DNA from: Myrmaecium sp. VS I D KN 1
Lineage: Eukaryota > Ascomycota > Dothideomycetes > Valsariales > Valsariaceae
Length of the DNA: 64,000 bases
Direction: 5' to 3'
Assembly: GCA_019775845.1 (NCBI GenBank)
Contig: JADQAV010000002.1
Coordinates: forward strand, 1,240,001-1,304,000
How positions within the stretch are numbered: the stretch's first letter is position 1; the number at the start of each line of letters is the position of its first letter. A program made the position numbers and the translations under genes. Below the pieces are notes generated by a model that had not been told where the DNA came from, searched no databases, and saw only the letters and a program-made list of their open reading frames with translations. Positions 59,776 to 64,000 of the stretch are shown in pieces.

Positions 59776-62148
59776 CTAATTCCATAGTCTACATGTACCG
59801 TCTGCGCCCGCGCTTACGCACCATGGCTGCTTCGGATGCCAGTCCACATCCATAACGCCCAATCTGCTCTTGACCTGATGTCCCCGAAGGACCTTAAGCG
59901 GAACAATGGTGGCATTTTCCATCAGGTCACTAACGACCTTTCCATGGAATATCTGCAGGCTGCCGTCATCACTAGCATCGGCAAATAGCGGCAAACCGCC
60001 TTGATGGAATCGCGCAGCCCGGATGGCCTCTTTGTGGTATCGAAGCGTTTTGTAAGGTTTCGTCGAAAGATCCAAGTCATGCCAGAGCAACCTCTTGTCA
60101 TAGGTACTGACAATAAGGTGATCTCCAGACGGATGGACATCGAATGAGGAAATCCACTTGGCACCGGGCTGCAGAATTTTCAGGAGTTCTTGCTTCGCCA
60201 GATCGTAACTCCGAATGGTGTTCTTAGTAGCCACGAAGAAAATGGGCTTTGAAGGATGGAACTGTGCAGACTGGGCAATGCCTTTGAGCCTGCGGAAGGG
60301 CAACTGGGTGAGGTGCTTTGAAAGGGTATGAATGGCGATAGCACTGCTCTGGCCGCGAGGTGACACTGTCGCAAAATATTCTCCGCGCCGATGCCAGCTG
60401 ATGACTTTGACGGTTGAACGCACAGTTGCCTTCACCAGAACACCCTTCTTCTCCAGGCGGGAACCAGGACGTGTCCACCTTGCTGGTGGCTCTTTCTTTG
60501 CTGCTGTGGCTGATGTAGAGGGTTTTGAAGCGGCATATCCCCAGCCTGCGTCAAGTAGTTCACGGCTTGCCTGCTCTTCTTCAGGGGAAATGAGAGAGAT
60601 TGGGGCCATCAGATAGACATCTTCGCCAGCAGCCGCTGCTAGGATCGTCGCATCCTTACCAGGCCTCCATCGAACAGCGTCCACCGCATCCTCATCGGAA
60701 AGCTTGACACTCCACAGTTGTCTACCGGTCAGGATTTCCCAGATCTTAACACAGCCGTCATCTCCACCACTGGCAAGGAAAATCCCCTTTGGATCAACCG
60801 CCAAGGTGCGAACGCGGCCCTCGTGTCCTCGGAAAACTGTAGCACACGTGGTCGGGAACGGTCTCAGTTCATCGGGGCTGGGCAGCTTCGGTAATAGTGA
60901 CTCTGGGTCGATATTGAGCTTGTTTCGTCGCACGCGTGGTGCTAAATACAAGTCAAGACAGCGCTCGAACTTCTCCTTCACAAATTGACCATAACCGGGA
61001 ACTTTCCGGAGAGCTTCATGGTCCGTTGGCAGGAACTCCCTCTCGCGATCTTCCTCATCTGCTTCTTCCCAGGCCTTTCTTTCGCTCGGATCAGGCAAAT
61101 ACTCTGGAGGTGGATGATAGCTCTCTTCATACCCAGGAGGGGGTAGCTTAGGAGCAGGGATATGCATCGGGTGGTCTTGTCTTGGGGTTTCATCGGCCCA
61201 AATATCGTATCGTTTCACGTCAGAGTCCTCCTCTTGTTCCTCGCTGGGTGGCTTGTATGGCTGTATGCGTCCTTCCTTGATTGCCTTCACGATCTTCATG
61301 ACCCTCTTTGCTTCATGCTTTGAGGGAATGAACCGTCTCTTAGGCTCTGGCGCGGCGCTTAATGGCATGATCTCTGTCTTCCCAGAGAAATACTCCACCA
61401 TGTCCGGATACGGGTCATATCCTTCTTCTGGAACCTCATTGCGCGTGATTTTCTTCAGAACTTCTAGCTCTTCCTGGGTGAGTTGAAGGGGTTTCCCTGT
61501 TGCGGGGTCGGTCAACCCTGTCCATCCCTTAGGAAGTTCGATGCTATCCAACAATGCATCCAATGCCTCGCCCTTTGCTGGTCTCATGATCTTCTTGCCG
61601 TTTATATCATAGCCTATATGTGGATAAGAGTCATAGAAAGACAACGGAATATTTCCAATTGTGTTTTCAGCCACTGGGGCATCGGAATCGTCAGAATCGT
61701 AGACTGGATCTATCTCCTTGTATACGTATCGCTCGTTGCCATTGGCATCCGTTGTAACGGTGTAGTTTGGCCGTAGGTCCTCTTCTTCGGCATCTAACTC
61801 ATCCTCGCCCTTTCTTCCCCCGATAGCAGCGGAGGGGTCCGCTCGGCGATTTGAGGTCTTCAGGTTGCGGAATTGCTCACGGATGTCGTCCTCGCCCTCA
61901 GAAGGTATTTCGTCGGAATCGAGTTCTGCATCTTCGTCTTCGGAGAACTCTTCATCTTCAATGTCTTCCTCCTCGGACGTCTCTAATTCGCTACCGCTGG
62001 GCTCCTCCACCTCGTCATCCTCTTCTTCTGCTCCAGAGTCGTCGTCGCTCTGAGAAAGGATGCCATCGAGGTTACCGTTGTTAAGTTCATCCTCTTCCGG
62101 CGGCGAATCGGGAGTGACGGCTTTGCGTTTGCGGTTTTGAATTGCCAT
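59776..62148 (-). CDS. erb1: Ribosome biogenesis protein ERB1 (BOP1)
   Basis: Nucleolar protein of the PeBoW/Nop7 complex (with Nop7 and Ytm1) needed for 27S pre-rRNA processing and 60S subunit assembly. A single exon of 790 codons, normal length. The N-terminal 110 residues are strongly acidic ([20 protein letters not shown] and [13 protein letters not shown]). The BOP1NT domain (about 150-410) includes [52 protein letters not shown] and [17 protein letters not shown]-terminal WD40 propeller (about 420-790) starts at [19 protein letters not shown], includes [15 protein letters not shown] and [16 protein letters not shown], and ends [12 protein letters not shown]. The ATG opens directly on a basic [10 protein letters not shown] segment. 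Divergent from PRP5 with 418 bases between start codons. Confidence 0.96.
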   Translation of the reverse strand: MAIQNRKRKAVTPDSPPEEDELNNGNLDGILSQSDDDSGAEEEDDEVEEPSGSELETSEEEDIEDEEFSEDEDAELDSDEIPSEGEDDIREQFRNLKTSNRRADPSAAIGGRKGEDELDAEEEDLRPNYTVTTDANGNERYVYKEIDPVYDSDDSDAPVAENTIGNIPLSFYDSYPHIGYDINGKKIMRPAKGEALDALLDSIELPKGWTGLTDPATGKPLQLTQEELEVLKKITRNEVPEEGYDPYPDMVEYFSGKTEIMPLSAAPEPKRRFIPSKHEAKRVMKIVKAIKEGRIQPYKPPSEEQEEDSDVKRYDIWADETPRQDHPMHIPAPKLPPPGYEESYHPPPEYLPDPSERKAWEEADEEDREREFLPTDHEALRKVPGYGQFVKEKFERCLDLYLAPRVRRNKLNIDPESLLPKLPSPDELRPFPTTCATVFRGHEGRVRTLAVDPKGIFLASGGDDGCVKIWEILTGRQLWSVKLSDEDAVDAVRWRPGKDATILAAAAGEDVYLMAPISLISPEEEQASRELLDAGWGYAASKPSTSATAAKKEPPARWTRPGSRLEKKGVLVKATVRSTVKVISWHRRGEYFATVSPRGQSSAIAIHTLSKHLTQLPFRRLKGIAQSAQFHPSKPIFFVATKNTIRSYDLAKQELLKILQPGAKWISSFDVHPSGDHLIVSTYDKRLLWHDLDLSTKPYKTLRYHKEAIRAARFHQGGLPLFADASDDGSLQIFHGKVVSDLMENATIVPLKVLRGHQVKSRLGVMDVDWHPKQPWCVSAGADGTCRLWN

Positions 62149-62566
62149 CGGAGAGAAACCAATCTGCTTCGAGTCTCACGGTATATTGAGTAGGGCAAAA
62201 TCGGGGCGTCTTGAGCCTGGCAACTTGCGATGCGACGGAATTCAGGTCGAGAACTTTTTTATCGGCGGATTTCTTTTCTCCAGGGTCCGTGCGATTCGGG
62301 GGTCCGTGCTTCCGCCTCAAGGTACTGTGGTACTGTATCCGTAGTATCTTCACATCCTCTACGGATAGTAGGTCATCTTCATCCAGTCCTGCGCTCCTCT
62401 ACACGCACACGACCTCATTTGTGGGAACAGTCAAGCCTATCTGGTTGATTCAATAAGGGCCGCTTGCTTATGAAACTTCGTTGTTCCCCACTACTAACTT
62501 CGGCTTCGTCTTCTCGGATCACTCAATTCCTCCAGTAACGCTCACCAGCTCGTACGGCCAGGCGGC
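62149..62566. promoter_or_regulatory. Divergent erb1/prp5 promoter
   Basis: 418 bases separating the start codons of a ribosome-assembly gene and a splicing helicase gene. It contains a GGTACTGTGGTACTGTA direct repeat at about 62322-62337. The TSS positions are not visible. Confidence 0.6.
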
Positions 62567-64000
62567 ATGGCCCGGCGTGATAATCGCTCACCGTCTCCAG
62601 CAGGAAGCACTCATTCCTCGAGACGTACTCGAAGAGATGACGACCGGTATGGCAGAGATCGCCGTGATGATGGACGCTCCTACCGCCACCGCAGCAGGTC
62701 ACGCAGTCTTGATGTAGGTTACCGACGATCTTCCTTCAGCTCTACTATCTAACGTTCGGGCAAAGCAGAGGTGGCAAGATCGCGACTCGCGTCGCCGTCG
62801 TGACCGTTCCATAGGCAACAGTTACCGGCCTAATCGCCGCGAGCGCTCGAGAGAGCGCCGTCGTTCACGGGAGCGCTCGCCTCTGAGAGATCGCAGAAAC
62901 CGTAGTAGGGATCGATACTATCGCGACAGACGAGATGAATCCCGTGATCGTGATCGACGTCGTCGCGACGGCTCCACTGACTCTCGACGAAGAGCTAGGC
63001 GCGATGACAGCAAAGAACGAACGCGGGACGCGGCAGCTGCCGTCAAGGCCGAGGTGAGTGCTCCCATGCCTCCAACAGAATATTTAGCATAACAATGTAG
63101 GCCACGATAACGCCGACCATTGCGGACGAAGAGAGGAAGCGCGAGGAGCGACGCGCAAGGACTGAAGCCTATAAGGCTCAGAAGCAGAAGGAACTTGAGG
63201 CTTTGAGTGGAGCGCGTTTGTTGGAAAAGCTGGAGCACAAAATCCATACTACCAACCCGTCTCCTGCCACAGGCTCACCTATCAAGGCAAGCGAAATTGC
63301 TTCTCCGGCACCTAAGCCAGCTTCTCCCGTCCCGGCGTCCCCTGCCACATACACTGGCAAATTTGATCCGAAGGCTGTCATGAAAAAGGCTACTGCAGGC
63401 TCTTCAGGGGCGTCGAATGCTCTTGGTGGTGATTTCATCCCTACCAATGTCAAGGCGCCGTCGGATGACCCGAAGCTTGGCTCTGGAGTTTCCGCGCCTA
63501 CCACTGCGCCTACCACTGCGCCAACTCGCCCTTTCAAAGCAGGTGGTAACGTCAGCGGCTTCGGGCTTGGCGCGAGAGCCTCGCAGGATACTGAAAAGCC
63601 CGGGAATAAGCGAATGTTAGATTTCGGGGACGAGGAGACGTCCAAGAAGAAGCTAGAGAAGTTGCCCAGTTTACCTGATGCTGCACCTGGTTTTGCCTCA
63701 CCGCCGCATGAAGAGGGTCAGGAGGAAGATGTTGACATGGCAGAGGGTGGTACAGAGGAGGAGGTTGCTGCTGCTGCGCGCGCAGCAGCAGAGATGCGCG
63801 GGCAACGTGCCGAAACAAATACTACCGCTCCCCCATCAGCCGGTGCGTTCGTAGGTACTTCCGCTCAATTTCTGGAAGCAGACGAGGACATTGACCCCCT
63901 GGACGCTTTCATGTCTGGATTAAATGAAAGTTCTCGGCTTGAGACAACCAAGGGCAAGACGCAGGGGTCACAGGTCGTGTTCGATGACGACGACGAACCA
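62567..64000 (+). CDS. prp5: Pre-mRNA-processing ATP-dependent RNA helicase PRP5 (N-terminal part, runs off window)
   Basis: DEAD-box helicase that acts on U2 snRNP/SF3B during prespliceosome assembly. Only the N-terminal region is in the window. Exons 62567-62713, 62769-63053 and 63101-64000 (continuing beyond the end) encode 444 residues here. The first 145 residues are Arg/Ser/Asp-rich (RS-like: [18 protein letters not shown]). A charged helical segment ([20 protein letters not shown]) follows, then a Pro/Ser/Ala-rich linker, then the acidic [11 protein letters not shown] motif that precedes the helicase core in fungal Prp5. The helicase motifs themselves lie outside the window. Both introns are short and have clear GT and AG signals with frame kept. 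Identification is from the N-terminal sequence and the [11 protein letters not shown] motif. Confidence 0.85.

Noticed and set aside
1-64000. Transposons, retroelements, CRISPR arrays or a secondary-metabolite cluster
   Set aside because: No transposase, reverse transcriptase or terminal repeats were recognised, no spaced repeats, and no polyketide, peptide synthetase or terpene enzymes among the genes.

Overview
The window is nuclear DNA of a filamentous ascomycete (Pezizomycotina). The genes carry short introns of about 45-210 bases with GTRNGT donors, CTNAC-type branch sites and YAG acceptors. Several families are typical of this group: Zn2Cys6 regulators including a cutinase transcription factor 1 beta relative, a GH76 mannanase, an HSP12 family protein, and an SSD1 with a Gln-rich N-terminus. 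I cannot fix the order or genus from sequence alone. I see no tRNA, rRNA, CRISPR array, retroelement or intact DNA transposon.

Layout. 1-2.0 kb: acyl-protein thioesterase 1 (+). 2.0-9.7 kb: a long gene-poor block with microsatellites, a purine tract and a poly-G assembly gap. 9.7-11.2 kb: Zn2Cys6 regulator (-). 11.2-15.9 kb: gene-poor, with a minisatellite and AGGTA/TACCT islands. 15.9-17.1 kb: secreted GH76 protein (-). 18.8-19.3 kb: small orphan protein (+). 20.8-21.2 kb: HSP12-like stress protein (+). 22.1-23.5 kb: ethanolamine kinase (+). 25.0-28.2 kb: CTF1-beta/FarB-like regulator (-). 28.2-32.6 kb: gene-poor.

32.6-41.8 kb: a run of five minus-strand genes: acyl-CoA dehydrogenase, a coiled-coil protein, a DUF3336/patatin triacylglycerol-lipase-like protein, a cyclic phosphodiesterase (CPD1) and the mRNA export factor GLE1. 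44.3-48.5 kb: SSD1 (+). 50.4-55.7 kb: two more Zn2Cys6 regulators (-), one with a DUF3425 C-terminus. 56.3-57.3 kb: casein kinase 2 beta (-). 58.1-59.4 kb: bHLH factor (-). 59.8-62.1 kb: ERB1 (-), divergent from PRP5 (+), which runs off the right end.

Most genes are single-copy housekeeping or regulatory genes with no evident shared pathway. Loose themes are lipid metabolism (APT1, ethanolamine kinase, CTF1-beta, acyl-CoA dehydrogenase, patatin protein) and RNA metabolism (CPD1, GLE1, SSD1, ERB1, PRP5). The most notable observation is that the patatin protein keeps its fold motifs but has Ala where the catalytic Ser should be, so it looks like a pseudoenzyme. Others are dispersed AGGTA/TACCT-rich intergenic islands, a GC-AG intron with a 12-base microexon in APT1, an altered C-terminus in the acyl-CoA dehydrogenase, and five NDR-kinase-type sites in SSD1. 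All exon models were derived by eye from splice signals, phase and family similarity.
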